From: Chlamydomonas sphaeroides | Taxonomy: Eukaryota; Chlorophyta; Chlorophyceae; Chlamydomonadales; Chlamydomonadaceae | Assembly: GCA_001662425.1 (NCBI GenBank) | Contig: BDDC01000422.1 | Span: 1 to 64,000, forward strand | Direction: 5' to 3' | Length of the DNA stretch: 64,000 nt | Shown here: in pieces, positions 22,601 through 33,900 of the stretch | How positions within the stretch are numbered: the stretch's first letter is position 1 | How the letters are laid out: each line of letters starts with the position of its first letter | Made by a program: the position numbers and the translations under genes | Notes under the pieces: model-generated | Seen by the model: only the letters and a program-made list of their open reading frames with translations | The model's database searches: none | What the model was told of the DNA's origin: nothing

Positions 22601-25600
22601 GGGGCCGTACTTGGGTCGAGGCAACCGTTGGGCGAATGTGCTCGTGGGGCTGCGGACAGGTGCTGGGGCGCCAAGGCGGCAGGCCTTCCGCGCAAGCCGC
22701 GGGAGCCACCGCCGCCAGCCTGCCCCGCCCAACAACGCCCTAGCCCCGCCCCGCCACACTCGCCCCTCCCTCCCTGGCAGGGCCGTGGTGCGCCGCAGCG
22801 CCGGCCGCGAGCGCGAGGCCGGCTTTGGCTTCGGCCCGGGCCTGTCGTACGACGTGCGCATCTCGCTCGTGCGGCGGCGGCTGCCCGGGGCGCTGCCCTT
22901 TGGCGGCACGCGGGGGCACCAGGGGCTGCTGGTGAGGCGCGGGCAACGGGGCGCATGCTCTGTCAAAGGATGAAAGGTTGCACGGCATGAGATTGTGACG
23001 AGTGCGGTGAGGGATTGTGTGAGGTAAGGTGTGCAGCTGCGCAAGGCGCGGGCCAGCAGGGGCTGCAGACGAGCCGCGGGCGCGGGGCCAGGACCCGAAG
23101 CTGGGCCTGTTCACACGCCTCTGCCACACGACTCGAACAGCGCCGCCTACACACAGAGTGGTACTCTCATTCGGCCCTGTACAGTTGAACACCCACGGCG
23201 TTCTGTTCTACTTGACACTTGAACACACGCCCTGGACCCGCCTCCTCCACGCCCAAACCCACGCAGGACGAGCGCTGGCTGCTGGCGCTGCGCCACCTAG
23301 CCCCGGGCGGCTACGAGGACGGAGCCGCCTGGCGCGCCGCGCTGCCGCGCCCGCGCGCGCCCGACTTCTCACGCGGCCCCGGCCACGAGCTGCTGCACTT
23401 CGCCGAGCTGCCCATCCCGCCCTTTCGCAAAGCCGCCACCGCCAACGGGGAGGGCGAGGACGGGGCTGAAGGCGGCGAGGAGGGGTCCGCGCTGTGGGCG
23501 CTGCCGTACGGCGCGCGCCTGGTGCTGGAGGTGGCGGCGGCCAAGGACGCGACGCTGCCGCGGCGGGACCGCGGCGGGCGGGCGGTGGCGATGGAGGCGG
23601 CGCTGGGGCGGGCCGAGGCGCTGCCCGCGGACCCGGCCTACGTGCTGCCCAGCGCGCACCTGGCGCTGCCGGACGCCGAGCTGGGCGACGTGCTGCGGTG
23701 GGTCGGTGGGTCGGTGGGTCGCCTGCATGCACCGTGCGCATGTGACGGTGTGTTGGGTCACGCAGCTTTAGATGTGGATGTCGTGTGCGGTGCTGATGTC
23801 GTGGAGGCCGGGGCGCCGAGCTGGGCGACGTGCTGCGGTGAGGGGCGGTGGCTACAACAAGCCTTGGGAAGTGCGGCAGGAGCAGGGGGACCGGCGCCTG
23901 CACCCAAAGAAGATGCCTGCGGGTCTCCGGCAGGCCCTCACCCGCTGCCCCACCACACCCACACACCCCTCCTGCCCCTCAACGCTCCCCCCCCCATCAC
24001 ACCCATTCTTCTTCGCAGGCGCCGAGCGCCCAACGTGGTCATGGACGCCGGCCCCGGCGGCGGCCACCTGCCTCCCGTGCCCGAGCCCTCCCCGCGTGAG
24101 GCGCTGCGAGGGCCCGGAGCCTACTTCCCGGCCGCAGACGAGGCAGCGCTGGGGGCCGTGGGGCCGGCGGCGCGGGTGGTTGACTTCTCTCGCGGCCCCG
24201 AGCGCCGGCTGTTCGAGGAGGACAAGCCCAGCGTGGAGGAGGTGCGAACACAACATTGCACGATGCATACGTACGCGTACCGGTATTTTACTCGCATGTT
24301 TCTTTATGTGACGAGACAGCCCAGCGTGGAGGCGGCGCGGCGGCCGGGTCGTTCCAAGCTGGTGCCTCCTGAACAACGCTCAGCTTCACCGGCACAGCTG
24401 CTTCCATTAACCCCACAATCGACACGCATGCTGTCCTCAACGACCAGCAAAATGCTCGGTTGATGACATCCGCTCTGCTCTGGCCCCTCGCGCCCCTTTC
24501 CCCGGATGTCCCAGGTGCTTGAGGGCAACCGACTGGTGCTGTCCCCACACACCGCTCTGGATGCCATCCGGCCCAGGCCCTACGCCGCTCACATCCCGCC
24601 CGAGCACCCCGACCCCTCCGGCCCGCCCGGGGCCGTACTGCCGTACTTCCATGCCGTGTACGACACGGAGCTGGGCCAGGGCCTGGTACGGCGCCAGCCG
24701 CCGCGGCCGCTCGCCTTCTCGAGGGAGGGAGGGCGGGCAGAGAATCCCATGCGCGCACCGCACGGCATCGAGCCGGCGGAGGCGCCGTACGACCGTACGG
24801 TCGGCGCCGGACTGGGCCCGGAGGAGATGCCCCTCACGATGCTGGCTGGATTCCGGCGGGCTCCGGCCGGACCGGACTTCGCGGTCATGCGGCCGAGGAG
24901 CCCCGTCAAGGGTGCGCATTGCTGTGGGGTGGTGGCGAGCGCGGTGGGCGGCCGGGGGCCGGGGGCCTGGGACCAGCACGTGGTCCCCACGTGGCCCCCA
25001 CGTGCAGCGGCGGAGCTGCTGCCACGTGTCACCCAGGGCAAGCTCGCCCTGGCCACCCCAAACCCGCGCCTCCCTCCCCGGCATCCCATAGCCTCCTCCA
25101 GACGCCAGCGGCTGCAGCCGTGCCGGGAGGCAGCACGGCGCCCTAACCCTGACCCCACTACCCACTCAACCCCCTGCTCCCCCACTCCTCGCCTCCCCTC
25201 CGCCATGCACTCCCCTCCCCTCCCCTCTTCGCCCCTCCCCGTCCGCAGTGGACTTTGAAGGCCAGCGCCTGCAGCTGGAGCCCGAGGCAGCGCAGGACGC
25301 GCTCCGCCGCCGGCCGCCCGGGCCCCCCGACATGCGCCACGGCAAGGGCCACGGCCAGCTGGACGCGCCGGGGCTGGCGGGCGACTGGGACCTCACCGCC
25401 TGGGCCAACCACCAGCCGCGGTACGGCGCACTGCCACGTGCCGAGCCATGCTCTGGCGCCTCCCACCGCACCATTTGCATCAAGACGCGTGCGTCCTTCT
25501 CCCACCTCACCTACCCGCCCACCCACGCCGCCCAGGTACGACTTTGGCCGGCGCTGCCTGGTGCCTCCGCTGGCGGTGCCGCTGGGCCGGCAGCTCGGCC

Positions 25601-27873
25601 GGGGCGCGGCGCAGGCCGCCGACCCACGGGTCGGGGAGCAGGCCACGGCCGACATCGACGCCGGCGTCTACCGGCCGCGGTATCGGCTGGTGCGTTATGG
25701 GAGGGCGGGGTGTCGTGGCCAGGCTCCTAACGGCCTGCACCAAGCACATGTAGGGGCGGTGTGTACAGGGGGTCGTGGGCCGGACGCGTGCGTGGCCAAC
25801 GCGCCTGGGAAGCGGCGTGGCCGGGGCTGAGGCCATAAGCGTAACGCGGGGCAGGTGGATGTGCGGAGGGCTGGCGATGGGGTGTCAGCTGTGCTGGGCT
25901 GTGCAGAGGGCAGCGCCCGCCAGGCTGCTCCCACGCCCCATGCGTCCCCGCTGGCCTGACGTTCTGGCCCCTGTCCTGCCGGCCCATCATGCCGCCCGCA
26001 GCTGCAACGCTCCGCGCCCGCAATCAACTTTGGCGCCGGCTCCGAGCGCCGCGCCGACGCGGGCCTGGCGCCGGGCGCGGTGCGGCTGGGGGCGGAGGCG
26101 GAGGCGGGCAACGTGCTGATGCTGGTGCCGCAGGAGGCGGTCGGCTGGCGGCCGGCGCTGCACGGCCCGGACAGCCCCGGCCGGCAGCCGTGGGGCCGCA
26201 AGGAAGGGCGCTGGGAGGCGCCGGGTGAGGGCCGTCGAGGGAGCGCACGGCTGCGGGGAGGCCGTGAGGGAAAACGGTCGGTGCTGCGCTGGTGCGGTGC
26301 GGTGTGGTGTGGTGTGGTGTGGTGTGGTGTGGTGTGGTGTGGTGTGGTGTGGTGTGGTGTGGTGTGGTGTGGTGCACCGTGGGTTGCGCATGCGCTTGCC
26401 CCCCGCCCTGCTCAGCGCCCTGCTCGGCTGCCCCGCCCCATGCCCCGGCACAGCAGCCAGCCCGGCCTCGAACCGCAGCGCAACCCCACACCCCCCACCA
26501 CCCGCGTGCAGGCGCCTTCCCCGCGCTGCGGCCGCCGGGCGCCGTGGGCGACGAGGGGCCTGCGCTGTACCTGCGCCACTCCATGGACGACCTGGCGGCG
26601 CTGCGCAGGAGGTGCGGCCATGCCGGCAGCAACATAGCACCACGCACAATGAACCGCATAAGCCACATAGCCCACAATGTCCCACATAACCCACATAGCC
26701 CACATAACCCGCACAACCAACATAGCCCACGTGAGCAATTCATCAGGGCTGCTTTACGCGGCGCGGCGCGGGGCGTGGGTGGGGCTTGGCACCGTGGTAC
26801 CGCGATCCACACTTGCATGGCCGTCACGCCGGTAGCTGCTGTCCACGTGAGGGGACATGAGGGGATAGGAGGCCTGGCGGCGACGCTGCGGCGGGGGCGC
26901 GTCGCCCGCGGGGCGGGCCTTGGTGTAGCCTTTGGGCTGCGGCACACGCCCTGCCCGTGTACTGCGGCACACGCCCTGCCCGTGTACTGCGGCACACGCC
27001 CTGCCCGTGTACTGCGCCACACGCCCTGCCCGTGTACTGCGGCAGCTGCTGGCACATGCGTGTGTGCATGACGTGTCGCCTGTGGGGGTCCCGGCCCGGG
27101 GCCTGCCGCCCGCAGGGCCACCGTCGCCAACGCGCCCGCGACGGCCTGGGGCTGGATGACGGCGGCGCGAGCGGGCGAGCAGGTGCGGTACGCCAGCGCA
27201 CGTGGGTGCCGGGGTGCCGCAGGAGGGCGGAGGAGGGCGGCAGCGCCCGCCTCAACCCCCCGACGGCGCTGCAGTTGAGGCTGGCGGCAGCGCCTGGCGG
27301 CTTGCGCTGCCGCCCACCTACCGCCCTCCTATCGCCCCGACCCCTGCCTGCCCGCCTCCTCTCTCCGCCCCTCACCACCGCAGCAGGTGCAGCCGCTACA
27401 GCCCGACGGCGTGGCGCCGAGGCCGCTGCGCCGCCGCGCGCTGCCGCCGCCCGCGGCGCCGCGTGTGGGCGCGCTGCTGGTGACGGAGCTGCCGCCGCGG
27501 GGCGCGGAGCTGGAGCTGCTCAAGCACGCGCCGCCCAGTGACGCGCGGGTGTGTGGGGCAGCGTCTTCATGTTTCGAACCAATGCAGCCACCCCACGAAA
27601 CCATGTGAAGGCAGCGGCCCGGGTGGCATGCAGCGGCATGCGTACGCGCCATCCGCCGCCGCCATCCGCCGCCACGACCGGGGCGTCCTGCGATGCACCG
27701 GTGTGTCAGTGGGTACGTCGACGACGGACGCCCGCGCATCCCCGCGCGCCCCTGTCGCTCATCTCTTGCCGCCCCTGCCGCTGCAGGTGGCGGCCATTCG
27801 CCGCCGCGACCGGGTGCTGCAGCGCATGCTGGATGCCATCACGTCGCAGCGGGCGGCGGTGGCGGACGTGTGA
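13610..27873 (+). CDS. Giant SHIPPO/PG-rich-repeat protein, probably flagellar
   Basis: A single 23-exon gene encoding about 2,709 residues. Exons: 13610-13633, 13748-16182, 16332-16484, 16652-17192, 17499-18140, 18354-19071, 19331-19724, 19966-20485, 21004-21150, 21326-21423, 21711-21816, 22238-22419, 22781-22931, 23267-23697, 24019-24241, 24515-24911, 25249-25420, 25536-25689, 26002-26224, 26512-26611, 27116-27182, 27384-27548 and 27787-27873. All 22 introns preserve frame, so this is one gene, not several. The N-terminal half is Ala/Gly/Pro-rich and probably disordered, with one charged helix (QVEELRRRWQDWQQAQRHA). From exon 8 on there are degenerate sperm-tail PG-rich (SHIPPO/STPGR) units, for example PGPGHYDP, APGAGDYD, FGPGLSYD, LAPGGYED, FSRGPGHEL and RGPGAYFP, spaced with RRR-P-WGF or DFSRGPERR motifs. 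Such proteins bind or line axonemal microtubules, so a flagellar role is inferred. No specific FAP name can be assigned. Exon 1 encodes only MSSGGPSE. Confidence 0.85.
20482..20594 (+). repeat. Duplicated exon-8 donor in intron 8 of the PG-repeat gene
   Basis: Bases 20482-20501 (end of exon 8 plus donor) recur at 20575-20594 with one mismatch in 20, inside the intron. Confidence 0.75.
23674..23840 (+). repeat. 27-base duplication of the exon-14 end and donor in intron 14
   Basis: 23674-23700 and 23814-23840 are identical. The intronic copy is followed by GAGG, making a GTGAGG donor that is closer to consensus than the GTGGGT donor of the exon itself. Confidence 0.93.
24225..24332 (+). repeat. 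15-base copy of the exon-15 end within intron 15
   Basis: The last bases of exon 15 before its final two (24225-24239) recur exactly at 24318-24332; here the donor itself is not conserved. Confidence 0.7.
26290..26372 (+). repeat. (GGTGT)n microsatellite in intron 19
   Basis: About 15 tandem copies of the pentamer GGTGT lie within the intron between exons 19 and 20 of the PG-repeat gene. Confidence 0.95.
26640..26735 (+). repeat. Degenerate ~9-base repeat (CCCACATAA-type) in intron 20
   Basis: Roughly ten diverged copies of a CCACATAGC/CCCACATAA unit in tandem; the unit resembles the dispersed GACCCACAT microrepeat seen elsewhere in the window. Confidence 0.75.
26939..27045 (+). repeat. ~24-base tandem repeat, about four copies, in intron 20
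   Basis: Units of the form GCGGCACACGCCCTGCCCGT followed by GTACT are repeated about four times with few changes. Confidence 0.95.
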
Positions 27874-30800
27874 GGCAGCGCAGGAGGGGGCCGCAGGAGG
27901 GGGCAGCACGTGCGTGTGGCGGGGGCGGGGGGGCGGTGGGAAGGAGGCGGCGTGGCGGGAGGGGAGGGTGGTAGGCGGCGGGGCGGGCGGCGGTGGCGCG
28001 GCAGCGGCAGGGGTTGCCGACAGCGACGGCGACGAGAGCTCCCGTGGCCGGGGGCCTTGGGCGAGGGCGTACTGGCAGTTGCAGGGATGCATATAGGTAT
28101 CGCAGCCTCCTCGCACCGTTGGGCTGGTGCGTATGTGGTACGCGTCTGCGCTACACTTTTCATCTGTCGCGCCATGGGGGTGTGTTGGCTGGATCGGGAG
28201 CGAGGCAGCTTCGGCGTGATGGCAGGAGAGGGTTCCGTCGTTCGCGCTTTGGGTTGGGTTCGCGCGCGGTGCAGGGCCTGGGCCTGCCTCGCGCTCACTG
28301 CCGCCGCCGTGGGACGAGATGTCCGGACGCGGTGTGGCTTCCCCAGCTGCATGGTTCCGTAGCATGAAGAGCATATGGCTGACTGCGCTTGTTCTCTCCC
28401 CGGTGGATGCTGTGTGGCAGAGAGCCGTCAGCCGTGGCCTGTGCCGGTGGCCGTGAGGCCTGCAGCCTGGTAAAAAATCCACGAAGCCAAACCCCTGAAC
28501 CTGCGAGCCTGCGAATCCCGCCCGGTAATTGCAGAGTGTGGTGCAGTTCGTCTGCTGGCTGTGACTTGGAATTCCCTGAGCCAACGAGACGAGAGAAGCC
28601 GCGGGCCCTGCGAGGGGCGGCGGGGCGGCGCTGCAGCTCTGGCTCCGTGCGTTACAGGCCCAGGCACTGGCCCGCCTGGCTGCGGTGCGGTGCGGTGCCC
28701 TACCCGCCACCACGGACACACATGCTCTCAGCCCGCCCCGCGCTCCTGCGCCGGCGCAGCGGCACAGAGGACGAGGAGCCGCGCATCGCCCCAACCTCCT
28801 ACACACACCCGGCCGCCTCTGCTCATAGCTCTGCCGCCGCCACACCCGTTCGCCCGCCACGCCGCTTGCTTCCCACGCCGCAATGCGCCTTGCCTCCAAT
28901 GCCGCCGCACCCAGCCTCCAGTGCCGCCTGCAATGCTGCCGGCGCAATTCATAACACGTACGCCCCGACCGGCCGCTTGCAGCCTGCCGGCCCCTCCGCC
29001 ACCCGGAGACCGCGTGCCCTGCGCCAAGCCCGCTGCCGCACGCCTGTCTGTCCTCTGCTGCCGCACTGCAACAGCACAGCCGCGCGCCAGGCCTGCCTGC
29101 CAGACTACAGGCGCCGGCCCAGCGAGTCCGGCCTTACTTGGCCTGCAATGGCCGGCACCGCGTGAGCAGCAGGCGTGCCATGCCCAACGCAGCGCACCCC
29201 GCCGAAGCTTATGCTACGACAGGAGTGCCCGGTCGACTCCGGAGCAACAAAGCCGCCCGGAGTGGCGGAGGCGCTACTCGGGGGATGGCTCAGTCTCGAT
29301 TCAACATGTACCGTAAACCCCATCCGACGCAGGGGCACCCCAGAGCGCACACATCGATCGGACGCCACAGCTCGCGATGGCTAGTCCCATGTGCGCTTCC
29401 ATAACAACCCTACGTTGCTGTTGCTTTTGATATAAAACGAAGCCTCCTCCATGGGCATGCTTGAGCTTCCATCCAGATGCCCCCGGGGAGTCGACGCCCC
29501 GGCCTCCCACGCGCGCGACGCGCGCGTCAGCCGCCCAACCCCAACCCCCAACGGCACAACGGGCTGTACCGGAAAACTAACACACACCACCATTGCTCTC
29601 AGTCTTGTTCCGGACGGGTCCGGGGAGGGCCCGGTTCACGTACACCCACATAGACCACTTGCGAAGCGCCCACAGTACCGCCAGACACAAGCAGACAGAA
29701 ACCAAGCACAAGCTTTCTCGGTGTAGCTGCGGCGCTTAAGCGCAACGCGAGCCGCTGGCGTCTGGCACGATACCCACAACCCCCCTGGCGCCACAGCCTG
29801 CGCTTCGCCGTCGCTTCGCGACGGCCTCAATTCCTGCATGGCTTTCTCCCTTCGCTGAAACGCAGCAGCGACACATACGGAACCCGGCATGGATCCGAAC
29901 AAGAGAATTGAAGTCCCCTTTCCCCTTTCCCCGCCACCAACACCCACACAAACCGCCGAGCACCCCCGCAGGCCGCGCGGCCGCAGGGCAGGCCTGCAGC
30001 GCCGGCCCCTTGTAGTAACACTCGCGACGGCCTTGGTTCATGGCCCTGGCCACGCAGCCGTCTGGCACGTCTCATACACACACGCGCAGACATACCATGT
30101 CCGCGGCACGGACCGCCTGGATCGGCCCCGGGCTCTCTCGTTCCAGCAAAGCCACCATTTAACTCTTCTTTGGCGAGCGCGAGCAACCGCCGAGTAGCGC
30201 CGTGCGAGTCGCCGGCACGTCGCCATGCCGTTACCGATTAAGCGCCGAGCAGCGCGCCGGCTCTCGGCCTGGCCGCGCCTACGGGCACAATCACCCACCG
30301 ACCCACTTGCGTGGGCTCCGAGTGCACCACAGCTCCTGCTCCACAGCCCTGCCACCCCAAGCCTGCCGCCAGCGCACGTCGCAGGACGAAACCCCCATCG
30401 CCCTAGCAGCCCTGGCCGGGCGCTTTCCCCCAACACGCCCCGGCTTCCCCAGCCACCGCCGCAGCTCCTGCGACACACCCACACCATCATACCGCGGCCA
30501 CACCGAGAGCACGCCGCGAGCCGTCCCGGCGCCAGCGCACTCGCATAGCAACCCCACCTGCCACGAAAACCCCACGACATTCCCCCAACCACGAACAGCC
30601 ACCGCGGCGTGCCTAGCAGCATGCCAGCAACAGGGTCCCTGCGACGGCACGACAGCTGCGAGTGCAGCGGCGCCGGGGGTGCCGGCACCGGTGCGGTGGC
30701 CCAGACGCTGGCTGCATGGACCCTGGCCGTGCTGTGTGGCGCATCGGCCAAGCCCCAGCGCGTGCTGAGACGTTGGAAGCAGCGCCGGCGGCGTCACACG

Positions 30801-30929
30801 TGGCACCGAACACCCGCGGCATGGGGTTTTCAAAAGAACGAGGCGAGCCCGTGTCATGCTCAGGCGCCAGCGCAATGTCAGCGGCGGCGGCGACGGCGGC
30901 TGCCGCGGCGCCGCCAGCTCCGCAACGCT
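27874..30929. other. Intergenic region between two convergent genes
   Basis: About 3 kb between the stop of the PG-repeat gene and the stop of the AP2 gene. It should contain both 3'UTRs. A minus-strand TGTAA (28652-28656) is the only poly(A)-like signal found, and it is far from the AP2 stop. No coding region with splice or family support was seen. Confidence 0.5.
28652..28656 (-). terminator. Weak candidate TGTAA poly(A) signal for the AP2 gene
   Basis: TTACA on the plus strand, about 2.3 kb beyond the AP2 stop. The distance is long, so this is tentative. Confidence 0.2.
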
Positions 30930-33900
30930 TCAGGCGCTGCTGCCGTCGCTGCCGTCGTCGACAACAACGTCGCAGGCCGCCGGCGCCGCCGCCGGCCCCG
31001 CCAGGTCCGTCACGAACGACGTGGCGGCGCCGCCGCCGGCTCCCTTGCACTCCTGCCGCGTCGCCCCCAGCCTCACGCCACTGCCGCTGCCGCTGCCGCC
31101 GCTGGCGGGCTCCTCCTTGACGGTGGCGGCGGCGGTGCCCGACGGCGCCGGGCCCGACGGCGGCGGCCTGCCGCCAGGGTCCCGCTCGCCGCCGCCGGCG
31201 TCGCCTCCGGGCGCGTAGCCGTCCCGGGACGTGCCTGCCGCGGCACGCTCGGCGGGCAACGCGCCGCCGCCGCCGCTGGCCGCAGCCCGGCGCATGGGAA
31301 ACGCGTCAGACTCTGGAGCCCGCCCCCCGTGCTGACGATCCGAAGCTGGGGCCCGCGGCTCTAGGCTCCCGTCAGACGGCGGCGCGCCAGGAGCGCCGCT
31401 AGCGGACGAGCCGCGACGGGCGTACGGCGACGCGTCGGCGGAGCCGGCATTGGCGGTAGTCAGCCCATGCGGCTGCCGCGCAGGTGCTGACGGCAGCGCT
31501 GGGCTGGAGCCGTCGCCGCCGCCGCCGCCGGCTGGTGCAGGCTTCGGCGCCAGCGGCCTGGCGGCGTGCCGGCCGCCGCGGGGTTCCTCACGCAGCGTCG
31601 ACGTCGGCGGCGGCGGCGACGGCGGCCGCTCGACTTCTGACGTGCCGGCGGGACCGCGGCCGTGGTCGCCGCCACCAAGCCATGCCGACGCTGACGTCAG
31701 GGTGCCGCTGACAGAGCCCGCCGGCGGCAACATGCCCACAGAGCCCGCCGGCGGCAGCAGGCTGAAGCCGCCGGCGCCGCCGGTGGAGCCGACCGTCGGC
31801 AACAGCGACGGCGTTGGTGACAGCAGCGGCGGCTGCGGTGGCGGCGGCGGCGCCGCCGGGGCGGCGGCGGGGCCCTGGCGCTCCGACCCCGCCGCCTGCG
31901 CCTGCGCGTGCGCCGCCAGGATCATCTGAGTCTGCGCCTGCGTCAGCGTCAGACCCTGCTGCTGCGGCAGCCGACCGCCGCCGCCGCCGCCGCCAGGCCC
32001 CGTCGCCGCCGCCGCCGCCGCCGGGCCGTGCTGCTGCTGCTGTTGCTGCTGTTGCTGCTGCTGTTGCTGCTGCTGTTGCTGGTGCTGCTGCTGGTGCTGC
32101 TGCTGGTGCTGCTGCTGGTGCTGCTGGAGCAGCCGCAGCAGGCCATGGTGGGATCCCATGCGGTTGCCGGGCCCGCCGCCGTTGCCGGAGGCGCCGGAAC
32201 CCGAGCCCGAGCCGGCGGCGGCGACGGCGGCGGCAAGCGCGTCGAGCGCGGCTGGGTCAAGCAGTGACTGCAGCGCGGCCGGCGAGAGGCTCTGGGTGAT
32301 AATGTTGTTGACCTCGTCGGAGGAGAGCGGCTCGGCCTGCTGAAACGGGCGGCACGGGCAGCGGGCAGGCGGGCGCTCGGTGTTGTTGACCTCGTCGGCT
32401 TGGGTGTTGCTAGAAGCGCCATGCAGCGCGACGCTGACGTGGCCAACCTGGGGCCAGACGCGTGGCGCAGCAGCTGCGCAGGCGGCAGCTCGGCAGCTGG
32501 GCAGTGACCCACCGTCGGCACCACCAGCTGGCACAGCAGCTGCATGCCGCCGTCCGCCGCCACGTCGGGGGCGGCCAGCAGGTGGGGGCCTGCGGGGGGG
32601 CCGCCTGGGGGGGAGCGTCAGGGGCGCAGAGGCCTCGTGGTCAGGGGCGGCACGCAGAGGCGCACGCAGGCGTCTAGGGGCGGTGTCGGGGTGTGTGGAT
32701 GGGCGTCGCAGGGGCAGCGAGCGGCGGTGCGGCATGGGCACCCGGGCAACGCGTGTGGTGGGCGCAGTGGCAGCGCGGCGGCCGGACGTGGGCAGCCGCA
32801 AGACGCAGGGCTGGCCGGCGACGCGAGCACGGCCGCCAGCGGCATCCGCCAGGGATGGGACGGCGGCGGCACAGCCCAAGGCCCACAGGCCCCACAGGCC
32901 GGCGCCTGGAGACGCAACCCGGCCGGACGGGCACCCACCAAGCACGCCGTGCGGGGCGGCGAGGGGAGACCCGCTGGGCCGCGCACCGCCGGCCGACAGG
33001 CCGCGCCGTCCGCCGGGCGCCTGGCCCGACTGCGCGCGCCGCTGCGACTGTGCGCCGCCCTGCCCCGACGCCGCCGCCTGATGCTCCGACTGCGTCCCGC
33101 CGGTGGCGTCGCCGCCACCTGCTGCCGCAACGGCGCCTGCGCCGCCGGACACCGAGGCGGACTGAGTCGGCGTCGGCCGCTTGGACTGGCGGCCGCCGGC
33201 GGCGGCGGCCGCCGCCGCCTGCGCCTGCGCGGCGGCCGCGGTGCCGCCGCCGGTGCCGTCGTGGCCGCCGCTGGCGCTGCTGGCGGCGCCGGAGCGGTAC
33301 GCCGAGGCGCTGGCGAAGCTGATGGGCCCGCGGCCGCCCGGCGCCGCGCCGGCGCCGCGGCCGCCGGGCGACGGCCGGCAGCCGAGGGCGGCGGCGCCGC
33401 CGCTGGGGCCGCGGCCGCTGACGGCGCCGCCGAGGGAGGGCATGGGGCCGCCGAGGCTCGACGGCGGCGGCACCGTGGGCGCCGACGGCAGCACCGGCGC
33501 GCCGCTGCCCAGCAGCCGGGAGGTGCTCTGCAGGCTCTGCCGCGCGTCGCGGTCGCTGCTGTACACGCCCAGGTTGTGGAGCGAGGAGCCGTCCCACAGC
33601 GCAGCGCCGACCTGGCGGTTGGTTGTGATGGTTGGTTGTGGCAGTTGTGGTTGTGGTTATGGACAAGTGGTGCTGCTGAGGGCGCTGGCAATCATAAGCA
33701 CTGCCCACAAACATCGTCAGACACCATTGAGCACATCGTAAGTGGTCATGCCCGGCGCACCTTGCTGGTGTCGGCGCCGCCGTAGAGCACGCCCAGGAAG
33801 CCGTGCCGCGGCGGCAGCAGGCAGTCCAGCTCCCAGCCTGGGGAGAGGGGTGTGCGGTATTGGCACGGTGAGCGCGCTGGCCGCTAGGCCAAGGCGACGC

